Source of the DNA: Pestalotiopsis fici W106-1
Lineage: Eukaryota; Ascomycota; Sordariomycetes; Amphisphaeriales; Sporocadaceae
Length of the DNA: 64,000 nucleotides
Reading direction: 5' to 3'
Assembly (NCBI RefSeq): GCF_000516985.1
Contig: NW_006917102.1
Location: 1,435,681 to 1,499,680 of the forward strand
A program made the translations under genes and the position numbers. Below, in pieces: positions 37,901-50,175 of this stretch; position 1 is the first letter of the stretch, and each line of letters begins with the position of its first letter. The notes below the pieces were generated by a model that ran no database searches, was not told the origin of the DNA, and worked only from the letters and a program-made list of their open reading frames with translations.

Positions 37901-40176
37901 TCAAATGCTGTAATCTCGCCTCCGAGGCAAAGGATATCCCGCGGCGGGCCGTCCGAGTTTTGGATATTTTGTGCTAGGTCCGTAGATTGGAAGCTCATCG
38001 TCAAGGTCTAAAAACTCGACGTCAACGCTCTCAACGTTGATCGTCAGGCTTACTACCGAGTCGGTGGGGATGAGGGTGCCGTCTCGCTGCAAATTGAATT
38101 CACCAGTCAGAATTTCTCTACGTTTAGGGTTCCTTGTTCTTCTCCATGAGCGTTGCGTTAACAGACTTACCTTTCTAATCTCCACCCTAAGCCTCTGCTC
38201 GAGCAGCGGCACCACGGTCTTGTCTTCGACACATGGAGCGAACCGCTTAATCTCCCGGTTGAGCTGGATTTCTGTATGGGTCAAGCCCGCAGGCGGCAAG
38301 GCCATGATGGCTGCAGACCCGGCGACCGTGTCGTTGCCCAGGAGGACTTGAACTTCGCAGGGGAGAGAGAGCTCGGACCGCTCGACTCCAATCTGGACGT
38401 AGTACTGCCGCTGCCGCTGCCGCTGCCGTCGCGGCCAGTTGGCTTCATTGTCCCGCTCAGTACTATGGCGGCGATGACGAGAAGATGGAGGACCTCCTCC
38501 AGACCCGTGCGGTGGCGGCGTGACCAGATTCGGCCCGTACAGCGAGTTGACCTGCCGAATGACGAGCTGCCGCGTGCGGTCCGGACTTGTCGACCAGTCG
38601 TTGATTTCGGGATACGTGTAGCCAAAGGTCTTGAGCGAGGCCGTCGTCCGGCCCGTGTGAAACGTCTGCGGACCGCCGCCGCCGTAGCCGGGCCGGTAAA
38701 AGGGCGCCAAGGGGGAGTCGGCCGTCATTTGCGTACTCCCCGGCTGAGCCCAGGTACCGGACCCAATGTCTGTGGGTTTGCTCTGGTATGTTGAGTTGTA
38801 GTTGATGGCTTGCCAGAGGGCAAAGAGCCGATCAACATTGGCATGGTGAAGCCAGCTGGAGGCGGGTCAGGTTCATGTGTGAACGGGGGCATTTCTTGGG
38901 GAGGTCAGACTACAGCTTACAATATGGGATCAAAGGCCGAGTACAGGGGATTATACATGAAGGTGCCCGCGGCATTATGAACATCGTTATGAGGATCCTC
39001 AAAGCTTGGCCCAGGGTTCGCTGTCGAGGCCATGACGTCAAAGTCCCTGGTCTTGGCAAAGACGTTGTACTATATTGAAATTCAGGATCCCCTTTTAGAA
39101 TCGGGCCTAGACGGGGAGTGGAACTTTTGGAGCAAACATACCACTTTGTCCCGTAGAGACGTCACCACCAGCGACAAGTTACCGCTAGGATTCAAGTGTC
39201 GTTGCGTCCCCGTGCTGTTCCAGAAGACGGGGTCATCGGTAGTCGGAAACCACGCTGGGTCGTGGTTGAGCGGCACGCTGGGCCAAACGAAGCTGTACAG
39301 CGGATTGGGAATGGTTTCTTGACCCTCGGGCGTGTTGACCGTGATCTCGGGCCATGTCGTTGCCGGCGGCAAATTCGAGTCAGTGGCCCAGTCCCAAAAC
39401 GGTATCCGGAAGGAATTCGCGGCGGACAAGTAAAGGGCCGCGTCTCTCCCGGTATACCGTCGTGCTATCTGTTGTATTTTCCCGCCCAGTATTTGCTGAG
39501 GCAATGATTAGTGTCTATAGATGATTGGAATAGTAGGGTAAACCTTTACCTCGTACAAGGCAAGGTAGGGCCGATGCCACGTTATAAACGGTACCTCCTG
39601 CGTGATAAGTTATTACCATTTGACGCAAGGGAGACTGGGAGGATTTCCTCCGACGGATCCAATATTGGGGTTATTAAGATGGAAGCAGCATACATTATGA
39701 AAGCAATATCCAGTCTCTTGAGCCCCCGGGGCCTGTCCGACTCCATTCCATGCTGTAAAGGGCCGGCCGTGAATACCTGAAAGGAGACGAATTCTTCAGC
39801 CACTCTCTTTGGTTGACTGGGTAAATAGACACAAGACTCAAGGGAGGCAAAAGAGATCATAACTCACCTGCAATCTGGAAAAAGGAATCTGACTCATTTT
39901 GACCAAGCTGTTGCATTTCGCGCAGCCCTAATATGTACAAGTCCCTACAATGAAAAGTCAACACGATTTTGAGTAAGCAGGGGGTTTCATCTCCGACAAG
40001 TACCATTGTGGACCGCCCAGTGCTTGCAAGTACTCAATATTGAACCTCGTAGGCCTCTCGCCGTCATCAGCTATGCCTGTGTGTAGCCCCGTGACAGTCA
40101 CGGGTGCCTGGCTGCAAACAATGCCGGGCAGCAGACTGGCAAGCGCCGTGAAGAGGAGAGTTTCGGATATGTGCAT
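37901..40176 (-). CDS. secreted tyrosinase (type-3 copper phenol oxidase)
   Basis: Oxidises monophenols to o-quinones. Exons in coding order are 40004-40176, 39868-39944, 39694-39776, 39550-39597, 39142-39495, 38921-39069, 38171-38855 and 37901-38086, giving 584 residues. The N-terminus is a signal peptide (MHISETLLFTALASLLPGIVCS). The first join (CAATG|GTACTT) restores PQWDLYILGL. CopperA ligands are His86 (IHGRP), His110 (YCFH) and His119 (TWHRPY); Cys108 two residues before His110 fits the thioether bridge of fungal tyrosinases. CopperB has His272 and His276 (DPHNDVH) and the His pair in FWLHHANVDR. A C-terminal domain (YYVQIGVERSELSLPCEVQVLLG) resembles the capping domain of fungal tyrosinases; a Gly/Pro/Arg-Gln-rich linker with RRQRQRQRQ precedes it. 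All eight exons keep frame, so it looks intact. Substrate and role (pigment, cuticle or defence) are not shown. Confidence 0.93.
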
Positions 40177-41964
40177 ATTCTATACCGCGATTTGTACTAG
40201 AAAGGATGGAGTATTACTACTGGGATTGAAAGCAGAAGAAATGGGAATATCATCATGTTGCTGGGAGAAGAAAAATGTCTTGGCAAAAGAGTAAGGGCAT
40301 GAGGCTTTTATGAGATCTCTCTTTCGCCTTTACCGCGATTCCTGCCTCCTTTGCGAGACGTTGGACTAAGTACAGGAAGTAAGAAACAACCATAACAGGC
40401 AATGGCTTTTCGTTTTCTCGTATTCTGTGATCCAAAGTAACATGCAGAGACGCGCCATGTATCTATTTCATCTTATGCTTGAGAATCGTAGTGGACCTTC
40501 TCCTTCAAGCTGCGTGTGCGTGTTCAGAGAAAGCATCAATCAGACGGTGAAGAAATGAAAAACCTCACGGAGTTTTCTGGGTTTGTGAGCAACGCAAAAT
40601 CAATCACAAAGCTATTTCTAGATACGGCCGTCTTTTCGAGGCGTGTAACGAGCTACAATGACTACGGTACAGGATCAAAGTACAGAATCGCCCCTCAACG
40701 GGAAGTAGCAGCAGTGGCAGAGATTTTCCAAGAGTCAATAGAGCTTTCCTGATGAGAAAACCAGTCTCCGATGCATCACTTGTCGTTTACCCGCGTATCA
40801 GCAACCTCCAAATTTATCCCAAAGCAAATTGTTTACCACGGGCACGGACTGAGAAATGATGAGCCTAGGATCATATGAAAGTCAAAAAAGAAAAACGTTG
40901 TTTTCGTGGGACACAAGACCGGAGAAATTACCCGCCAGGCAAACTACATGACCGTGTACGCCCTGAAAGCCGTGGTCTGGACCACGTGTCTATCGAATGG
41001 GAATCCGAGAACAGTTGCTTTGTCAAGCCCTTTTTTCTGGTCTCCTTCATACAGCCAAGCGATTGCGTTCAAGCATAACCCGAACCACAACGTGCAAGTC
41101 CCCCATGAGGAATGGGGTCCAGCCAGCGTTGCGTTCCGAGAATATCGGCCGCCTGGGTAGAAAGCCAGACAAGTGCCCATGTTGGGGCGCACTGTATCAC
41201 CTCACCTCCCCCAAAATTGCTGTCAAGCGTGGAATCTACCAAACTGGAGGAAAGAAACATGGTGATGCTTGGGGATCATGAGATGCTGTGCAAGAGTACC
41301 AGTCGGAACAATTGGGACCACGCAGGAAATTGGCCGACCATATCGACTCACCGCCCTATCTACTTTTGTTGTTGTCAAATAACCAGATTTCGGTGAGCTC
41401 GAGCTCCCCGTTGGAGATGCAGGTCAAGATATTATTTGTCGACGTCAGTTTCGTGGCAAGCCATTGTTTCGATGGAGTGAAAGAGAAACTCATGATCATT
41501 CCTTCTCATGTCCGGGCGACAATATCAATATGCCTTTTCGACATATTCCTACTTCGTACACTAGAACCCATGATTGACAGAGTAAAAAGGGGCCATAAAA
41601 GTTTTGGAGGTGACAAAGTCTTCAATTATCTCAAGAAAAAGGAACATCATGCTTAAAGACTCAAGTCATACTGAAAAAAAAAGAGTCATTCATTTGAATC
41701 CTACCAGCTAACAGCGCTACTTAAATCTACAAGGAATAAAAGAAGCTTTTGCGGGGACATCCTGTGTTCCCTACACCTCTACCCTTTTGTCATGGTGGAT
41801 TTTTTGACACATGGATAATGGTCAAAATAAAATGCAAATCCGTCGCTACTTCTCACCGCCTGGTCGGTTGACCTTTTGATATGACCCCCACAACCATTTG
41901 ACATGCGATGCTTTTCTCTCCTCCTCCCTCGCTCATTAAAGAACATGAACACGTGGAAAGCATC
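40177..41964. other. tyrosinase promoter and aldolase 3' flank
   Basis: No recognisable gene. Overlapping small ORFs of up to 122 codons occur at 40.5-41.65 kb; the longest on the + strand (41288-41656) resembles nothing I know and is not called. Confidence 0.45.
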
Positions 41965-43104
41965 TTACAGAGATTTCTCGAGTAGCACCAAATCCCGGAA
42001 GCCTTCCTTCCAGGCGTTGGCCTGCTCGGCAGTTGGTTTTGGCAGCGGGCTACGTGCATAGCCGCCGTAACCCATCCACGACTGCATACCCGACTTGACG
42101 CCAATCACTCCGCTTTGGATGGCTACCCAGTCGCCCTGTGATACTGTGTCTTGCATATCTTGTGCCTCTTCGTACTTGCCCGCCTCGAAAAGCTCAATGG
42201 TCTTTAAACAGGCCTTGGGTGCAATGTTTGCTAGTCCTGCAAGGATACCATGACCGCCGGCAATGAGTGACTGGATGCTGAAGTCTGCGGAACCGGCCAA
42301 CACCAAAAACTCTGGTTTTTTGGCATCATAGTTCTTGGTCAACTTTCGCGTGGCAGCAGCAACTCGGTTGAGTTTTCCAGTGTTGCCGCAGGTCAGCTTG
42401 ACGCCAACAATGTTGGGATGCTCAGAGAGCTGCACAATGATATCAGATGACAAATCCATGCCGTTCACGGCGCCCGGGTAATTGTAGATGATGAGTGGCA
42501 CTGGGGAAGCGTCTGCCACAGCGTTGAAATATTCGAGAATAGTCTTTGAGGACGGAGCAAAGAGCCCAGCGTAATAGGAGGGAGGTAGGACGAGGGCATA
42601 GTCGCCGCCATTTTTTGCAGCGTCAACACAGAGTTGGATGGCCTCACGTGTGCTCTGGCCGCCACAGCCCACAATGACTGGCAATGTTTCGAAACCCGCC
42701 GCATCGAGGGCCTTTCTTGTGGTCGAGGTGACGAGGCATCGCTCTTCGCGAGAAAGATGGACAGCCTCGCCATTTGAGCCCTGGGTGGCCAAGCCCGCCA
42801 CGCCCGCGCGGGCAAGGCGCACAGCATGTTGGGCTACTTGCTTTGTATCGACATCTTCAGTCTCGGGGTCGAAGAAACAGACGGTGGGGACATAGACGCC
42901 GGGAACAAGTGTTTTGGCCATTCTGAAGTTCTCGTCCAGGGACGTACTATCAAAAGAGCTACTCAATGGTGATGCCGATTCCGTATTGGTAACAGAGCTT
43001 AGTCTTGTAGAAGAGGCACCAAGAGGGCGCAAGTTTGAGGGCACACTCCCGGGCCAGTTGGTGTAGCTGCCAGCAGGCGAAGGAGCGTCGACGTGAGGTG
43101 CCAT
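41965..43104 (-). CDS. DapA/HOGA-family class I aldolase (2-keto-3-deoxy-acid or 4-hydroxy-2-oxoglutarate aldolase type)
   Basis: Schiff-base aldolase of the dihydrodipicolinate synthase superfamily; 379 residues without introns. The barrel starts near residue 66 (LVPGVYVPTVCFFDP). GSNGEA (109-114) stands where bacterial DapA has GTTGE. This is the pattern of 4-hydroxy-2-oxoglutarate and 3-deoxy-hexulosonate aldolases rather than lysine-pathway enzymes. Fungi make lysine by aminoadipate, so a DapA role is unlikely. Tyr207 (IIYNYPG) and Schiff-base Lys236 (GVKLTCGN) are present. The first 61 residues form a Ser/Pro-rich extension absent from the core; the internal Met62 (ATG at 42921) is an alternative start giving about 318 residues, the usual length. 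It could act in hexuronate, hydroxyproline or secondary metabolism; context does not decide. Confidence 0.9.
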   Translation of the reverse strand: MAPHVDAPSPAGSYTNWPGSVPSNLRPLGASSTRLSSVTNTESASPLSSSFDSTSLDENFRMAKTLVPGVYVPTVCFFDPETEDVDTKQVAQHAVRLARAGVAGLATQGSNGEAVHLSREERCLVTSTTRKALDAAGFETLPVIVGCGGQSTREAIQLCVDAAKNGGDYALVLPPSYYAGLFAPSSKTILEYFNAVADASPVPLIIYNYPGAVNGMDLSSDIIVQLSEHPNIVGVKLTCGNTGKLNRVAAATRKLTKNYDAKKPEFLVLAGSADFSIQSLIAGGHGILAGLANIAPKACLKTIELFEAGKYEEAQDMQDTVSQGDWVAIQSGVIGVKSGMQSWMGYGGYARSPLPKPTAEQANAWKEGFRDLVLLEKSL

Positions 43105-44520
43105 TGTACGGAAGCAGAGACAGGTGACACAGTCGTGGGATGCGGTGGCTCACTAGTGTACGCGGACAGACACGACGTCCCAAGGTAGGTACTAGGTAGG
43201 TAGGTATGTATTATATGTATAAATATTGGAAGGAGTAGGGTATCGCGTGACGACCTGTAGCACCTGAGGCACTACGCAATAGATGACCCGGCAGGCAAAT
43301 ATGATAAGAGCAGATGGTGGCAGTGCCGCTTTTGGTATGGAAGGAGCCAAGTCAACCACTAGTATCTATGCCCGCAAGAGAAACTTGACAGGATAATAGC
43401 ATAGAACAAGGGTGCGGTGAGAAAGTGATATAGCGTCGTAAGCTATATCAGTCTTATGAGATGAGGTGAGATGGGATGAAATGGGATGATCGATCAGGAT
43501 ATGAAGACTGTAGACAAGGAGAAACTTGAACTGGAAAGGGGCAACTTGTTGCTTTTAAGTAAATCGCCCTACCTACAGTAAGTCTAGGTAGGCTACGGAG
43601 TCAGTCGGAGCTGGAGCCATAACATAGCCTACCTGCCTCGCCTAGCATGTATGTATGAGACTAGGTAGGTATGAGTGTGGGACCCAAGTTTCTTTTCTTC
43701 CCTCGAAATAGCCCCAACCTGCCCAAAGCGGTGACGCTTGAGGAAGCTCGGGGGATCAGCCGACCATGTAGCGGGCGATCCGGAGGTCGAGAAAGACTCC
43801 AGTAGACCGGGTAAGAGAGAGAAAGTCGGGAAAAGAGAGTAAAAGAAAGAGCATGGTATACAGGGGCGGGTGGAACCCCGTAAGGTAACGCCGCGGAAGC
43901 GCAGGCAAGTTCACGAGACGGTATGGTGAGGCAAAGGGGGGGAAGGGAGAAAGGGAAAAAAGAAAGAGGAAAATCTCGCCTGGTATGTCCATTGTTACTT
44001 CTGCATAATAGTTGTCCAGCCATGTGTATTGAATTGTCAGCAGCAAATATTGAACTGACCTAGGACTGTAGTACGCGAAGTGTGTAGTATCTGAGGTATC
44101 TTTGATGATTGCATGTAGCCCCCAAGGAACCCGGTCGTCTGAACAGCAGGGATTCCTGGAAGCTGGGACACTCGACGTGGGGGTTAGCCTCAAGCCTGGA
44201 GCCACAGACGATGATCATGGAAAATAGTACAAGGCCCCGGCGACATGCTAAAGTATGTAAGCAAGATGGTATTTTCGGGGTAGCAGATACGTTTCTAGCC
44301 CAACGAAGCGGCAGGCCTAGCCAAGATAGGTCCTTGTATCCGTACCTACATTGACAGAAATGTGTTTAATGCAGCGGAAATAATCATTTCGTGGTTATTT
44401 GAAAATCGACAGAACCGACCTGCCTTGCCAAGTGCTCAAACACGACAAACAGCAAGAGAAAAAGGATGAGACGGACAGATGGAGTATGCACTTTGCAGCA
44501 TGCACCAGTAGGTGAGTCCG

Positions 44521-44570
44521 TCAGTCAATCAGTAGTCAGTCAGCCAGTCAGTCAGTCAGTCAGTCGATCA
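44521..44570. repeat. imperfect CAGT tetranucleotide repeat
   Basis: About twelve GTCA/CAGT units with a few substitutions in non-coding DNA. Confidence 0.8.
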
Positions 44571-45681
44571 GCTCTGCTGTACGTATATACGCCACTGTCT
44601 GACAACAGTCGGTTGTAGCCGTTGGAGGGTATCAATGTATGCTGGGAAACGTGGTCTTAGCTGCAAAGCACTTCAGGTCTCAGTAATGCTGCGGGCGGGC
44701 CAAAAACGACAGCAGCGAACCAGAGCACATCACCGGGCGGTCATGCGGCTGCGAACAATGGTTCTCGATGACAACACGTCAGACGATGACATTGTCTGTA
44801 TATAGGACTGCCTCGTTACGGTGGTCCAGTCGAATCGGTCTGCCATACCAAGTTTGGTAGCCGAGACATGCTGCAACTGTACCACAGCAGCAGTCGAGAT
44901 GAACGCGTTGAGGACTGTGGTTCGCAGGTAGGATCTTTCAGCTGAAAGCGGTGAATATGGAAAGAAAAAGGGGGTGGTGGTATTCTTTTCGCCTCGTCCA
45001 CCCATGAAGGGAAGTTCTCTTTGATGATGGAATGCAGCCGAGCCTGAACCTCGGGTGGGATATGGAAGAGATTATCCATTGACAATTGCCATGTATCCCC
45101 GAGCCGATCGGTAGGTGAATTGCTTACTTTCAGCGTCTGCTTCTTCACGACACCCACCATCTTCTTTGTTCGATTGCATCCCTCCTCTCCAGGTCTTTTC
45201 GTCTTTGGGAAATCCTTCAATGTACGTATATGGCGTAGGTTAGTACGTATATGGACAAGGGTGGCGAGGCCTCCTCTCCGAGGGACTGGATCGAGAGGTG
45301 CTGCTGAACCAGTCTGGCAGATTTTGGTGGTCAGAAACCGCCACACCTCTTGTCGATCGAGAAACCAGCTGCACAGCTGCACAGCCCCATTGTCGTAGTC
45401 GGGTATTTCAGCCAGGCAAGCTATAGTCCAAGTCCAGGTCGAACCTTTGTGTCATTCGTATACTTCATGGGGGGTGCGAACTCGGCAGGTTGTCAATTGA
45501 TTGTTCTTGGTCTTTCTGGAACTACGTGTTAGAAAAAAAAAAAGATCCACCACTGATGGGACTCCCCAGAATCGCCGAGTAGTGTAGGTACGTAGGTGTT
45601 TCCCTCACACTAAAACCAACCTAATTGCCCCGCGTTCGGGGGGAAGGTTGCGGGGTACTATGGAGCAAACGTGCCAAATAC

Positions 45682-45832
45682 GTAGGTAGGTAGGTAGGTA
45701 GGTAGGTAGGTAGGTAGGTAGGTAGGTAGGTAGGTAGGTAGGTAGGTAGGTAGGTAGGTAGGTAGGTAGGTAGGTAGGTAGGTAGGTAGGTAGGTAGGTA
45801 GGTAGGTAGGTAGGTAGGTAGGTAGGTAGGTA
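45682..45832. repeat. GGTA tetranucleotide microsatellite, about 37 copies
   Basis: A near-perfect run of GGTA units over about 150 bases. The minus strand is open in frame across it as a Thr-Tyr-Leu-Pro repeat, which is an artefact of the period. Shorter copies of the same unit occur near 3.85, 27.57 and 43.19 kb. Confidence 0.97.
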
Positions 45833-46377
45833 CAGGCTGTACATGACTACCTACATAACTTTACACGCATTTTCGATTTGTTCTTGTAGCGAAAGATGAA
45901 TCAACTGGCAAGTCACGATGTTGCTATGACCCCATTCCTACGTGACCATGCATGTCGACATTGCCAACTTTTACGAGAACTGTACCTATACAAGTCTGCA
46001 GTGATTGGGATTAAATTTCCCGAAAAGCCGATGTCAACTGATACCTTGTAGAAACTTGCGCTCGACCTCGCTGGCGCTCTCCTCACACAGACGCAGAAGA
46101 CAAATGCAAGACGCCATTCTAGACCAGACAAAACATGGGATTAGTATCAATCGTATCCACAAATCATCGAGGCGGTCGTGGCAAGATGTGCTTGTTGCTT
46201 TCTTGGTGACTGATGTCTACTTTGAAACTGCGAGTATCCACCTGTGTACGTCCGTTTTTACGACAGCGTGACCTGACATGGTTCCATCTTGTCCAGCGCT
46301 TCCTCTGTAGACGGGGTTCGACAAACCGCAACCGCTTGCCGCTGCCGCTCGACGGAATATATCGCTGAAATGGACCC

Positions 46378-46399
46378 CTCCTCTCTCTCTCTCTCTCTC
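46378..46399. repeat. CT dinucleotide microsatellite
   Basis: About eleven CT units in non-coding DNA. Confidence 0.85.
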
Positions 46400-49300
46400 G
46401 ACCCGCAATGCCGAATTGAAAGCTTGGCCTAGCACTCCTTATTACCAATATTCCAATAATGGCTTCTCCTTCCACCTCTTTCAAGACATGTTGCATCTGA
46501 AAATAGGATCGGACCATCGATCTGATCCCGACGGCTTGCGACCTTGGCAGGACAAAACAACAAGATGGGCCATGAAACGGGCTGAACTTCCTTTTGCAAT
46601 CATGGGCTTAGATTCCCTGCCGGATTCCCGTCCTTTGTTTTACTTCTCAACAAAACGCCCACATATGCACTGCACCTGCATGGCTCCTGATCGCGTGACA
46701 GTTTCCCTGTCTCCACGTTTTCGCATATTTCACCTAGGTTACGTAGGTACACTAAAGGCGGCGGCGCTCCGATCGCAAGCATTCAGTCGTCTGCGTTCGT
46801 TATGTGTGCCCGGGGCATCACAGTTGCAGTATACACAGTACGTACAACCTTGGCAACGTGGTCTTTTGTATACCTGAAAAGTTGCATTTCATATGCTACG
46901 CCACTACTCCTTCGCATATGGCAATATCACCAGACTCATATTACTCGAATGCTTGGCTAAGCTTATTTGCATTCGCTTGCCATATTCGGTGTAGGCACGA
47001 CATACACGGAGGCTGTCTCCACAGGCCATATTCGCGAGAGGGAAAAGAAGCACATGCAAGTTCTAGAGCCATGCTCTCCATACCACAGGCGGCAACTGAG
47101 AATGCCAAACAACTCATCGAAGCAGCAACCGGCATGAGAAATCCGTCTTCAAGTTTCATCTCGGGACTTGGCAATATAGAGACGCGGTTCGGACGCGGAC
47201 GGAGACGGGCGACTTCTTTTATTCTAACCCCTTCTCGATAAACGATCTTGAACCTTGCAACTTTACACCTGCGCCGTCGTGCGTTACCTAGTATACTTCG
47301 TAGGCGGCTGGGCGTGATCGACGCCACCTGAACCCCCACGTCTTACCCAACTTCCCCAGCTTTCTGGCTTTTCCGTCCAAACCCTGGGGTCGCTTGTAGT
47401 CGCCTGCCGGTTCGTCTTTTTGACATGGAGATGTCACTCACCGGTGCCTGGAACCAGAAGCCAGGACGAGTCTTGGCATCTCGGATACAGCAATTTTCGC
47501 CCGGCTTGCTGCAATTGGTAAAATTCTCGCCATAACTCATGCAAGGCAAAGAGGCATTGCCTGCCAGCTTGACACAATAATATCTTGGTCTAAGTAGTCA
47601 CTAGCCGGTTCTGTCGTGCCATAATTGGTCTCCAAGAATTGATACCCTAATGGAATCTGTTACGGGATCGTCTCCAAATGACAACGGCATCATCGACGGC
47701 GGGGCATTCCGAAGCCGAAAGTCTTTCCGATGCACACATTTCCCAATCATCTCAAGACTCCGATAATGTCATTCAACAATACCACGGCATGAAGCTTCAT
47801 TCTATGGCGAATGGAAGACATTTGACTGGTACTCTTGTGAACTGCAATAGAAGGAGCCCCCACGCAATTGACTAACTGCTACACGAGGCTCAGTATACTA
47901 AAGCCATTACTGGCATGTGGCTTATTCTAGAACCGCCTTTTCGCTCACTTCGTATACTCGGCCGTCGCAAGCCGCCATGCATGACGGGAATGCATGCAAT
48001 CTGTGCAGATACGACTCTGCCAGGGACTGGAAACGGCATGGAAATTATTTTCAAAATCGACACATCGCGAGCTCCGAGTTTGCTAATTCGCTTCTATCCA
48101 GACGACCATGGGTTTGTAAGCATCGGTCTCACCAGGTTCCAAACTAACTCGTCCACGGGCAGCTTCTGCAGGTGATTGACTCTACGGAGCCGACATGGCA
48201 AAGAAAATGAGTCCGTGGATTGCCGCCCCAATTGAGCACTTCCTCTGGAATTTTGCTCTCTGAACAGCTTTGCCACAAATTCAGGATCAAAAAGACTCAA
48301 CCTTGAGGCCGACACAATGACACCGGACCTGCCGTGCGATCCTCGGCTGTCGGGCCCTTTCCAAGAACCCGGAAAGCCACCCACTGCCAAAGATTCCTGT
48401 GCTTATTTACTTTTACGCATACGAATCGTCGTTATTGGATACCAAGTACTTGCGAGTTCGGTCGTATCCCACTTCGACTCCCCGCCCCCACGCCTTGAGG
48501 CGGGACATGATGGAATTGAGGCCATCATACAATCTAGGTTGTCCAATGGGAGAAATTACAGATGTTACATTGAGTCACGTACACTACAGGGCTGCAGAGG
48601 TAAGAAGCCTGTCATAGAACAGTTGCGAGGAAACAAAGGTAGTTGCCAATCCATGTACAAACGTAGTACTAAAGCCGCATCCCGCTGATGACCGCGTCGG
48701 CTCAGTGCCCGAGTTGATCAGGTACTTTGCGGATGGTCGGTCCATGAGGTATCGAACGACCCGGGTACTACATTTCGTCGGGTGACTTTTTCCTTGTTAT
48801 GCCAACACCCATCACCACATTATAGCCCAGAGCATTACTGTCTGGCATTGTTTTGACTCTCGTGTTGAAATGGGACTGGTCCCCATCAGCGCCCATGCAC
48901 AAATTTTGTGCAGACACACAAGACGCAAGCCATTCCGTGTCAACCACGCGCCTTGCGAATGCTGCAACTGCTTCGCTCAAAGACCCTTGGGTCTCATATC
49001 GACATATTACCAGCTATTCAAGTGTTCACACGAAGCTGTCAGCAAATACAAGAATACAATGACCAGCCACCACCGGTAGGGTGTGCTCAGGTGCCCGTCC
49101 GTAGGCTGTAGCACCCATCCCACACTACATCCCGCGTTGTCTCGGGATCTGCGTGGGATTTATATATACGCGTGCCCTGACAGCTGCAAATATGATGTGC
49201 ATACGCCACGCCGCAGAGCAGAGCCTCATTGGCGAAGAACTTTTCATCCTTGTGTAGAAATAGACTGACTAAGCGAAAACACTTTGTTCAAGCATGCTAG

Positions 49301-50175
49301 TTTGACACCAACGTATTTTCACACCAGGATGCGCCATAGAATAAGATGAAAACTATCTCTCCTTACGCAGAACAGTAACAGTCTTTTTCCTTCCAACCTT
49401 GACGCCAAAGATGGGAGCCCGAGGCAAAGAATCCCTCTTTTCTAGCAACTCATCCGAATGTAAATCGCTTATACCGAGCTAGCCGCAGAATGTGGATGCT
49501 TTGATGGCACGTTCCGATAAAATGGAGAAAGAACCAAGAAAAAGAAGCAAACAAAGAAAACGTGGATATAGATGGAAATTTCAATTCTACCATTTCACAT
49601 GATGCAATCCTGCCATTCTATTCGGCATCGACTAATACCGGGCAAAATTGTCGAAGCATTTAGCTTTGCGGCTTTCCGAGAAGATATCACAGAATTATCA
49701 ATAGTGGCGCCCTGTTCTATCGGCTACTTGGTGTCACTTATCCGCGGATCACTACCACGAAATACTGCTTTCAATCGATTGGTCGCCTTGGCCATGATAT
49801 CATCATGCTTTTACTAGACCAGGTATATATCTAGTGGTGGAGATTCGCTGCTGATAAGCAATATGAAATCGATGCGTTAACCTCCAAATTTTCCCAATGA
49901 CATGGATGAATCGTGGTGACCCAAACTGGATTATCTCCCCACCATGATGGAAGATAGAAGAAGAGAGGTTGCGGTTATATAAGACCTCGCTGTTAGCTAT
50001 CAACTGGCATGCTTGTTTGCTTTCAATACCCCGCATTCTTCCCTCTCCGTGGGTCTAGGAAATAACAGTGATTGTGGGCCAACAGATTCCAGTGCCCAAA
50101 AGTAAGTGCTTACTTTTACCAACCGCATCTTCTCGCTTCAGACAAGAGGCAAATGGTTCTTGTAGGCGAGACAAG

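Larger units (their letters stand above)
43105..50175. other. 7 kb gene-poor region rich in simple repeats
   Basis: No gene could be supported. GGTA-type repeats lie at about 43186-43204 and densely at 45682-45832, CAGT-type repeats at 44521-44570 and a CT run at 46378-46399. A minus-strand frame around 44816-45160 (DNLFHIPPEVQARLHSIIKENF) and a plus-strand frame near 47.99-48.1 kb (CNLCRYDSARDWKRH) look more protein-like than their surroundings. They could not be joined into a gene. They may be remnants or chance. Confidence 0.45.

Noticed and set aside
44816..45160. Minus-strand frame with DNLFHIPPEVQARLHSIIKENF
   Set aside because: It looks protein-like, but no start, splice chain or family could be assigned; mentioned only as a possible remnant.
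45605..45844. Minus-strand ORF encoding a long TYLP repeat
   Set aside because: It is simply the GGTA microsatellite read in frame; the flanks carry no gene signals.
46416..46877. 153-codon + strand ORF in the gene-poor region
   Set aside because: No recognisable motif or intron pattern, and it overlaps other open frames.
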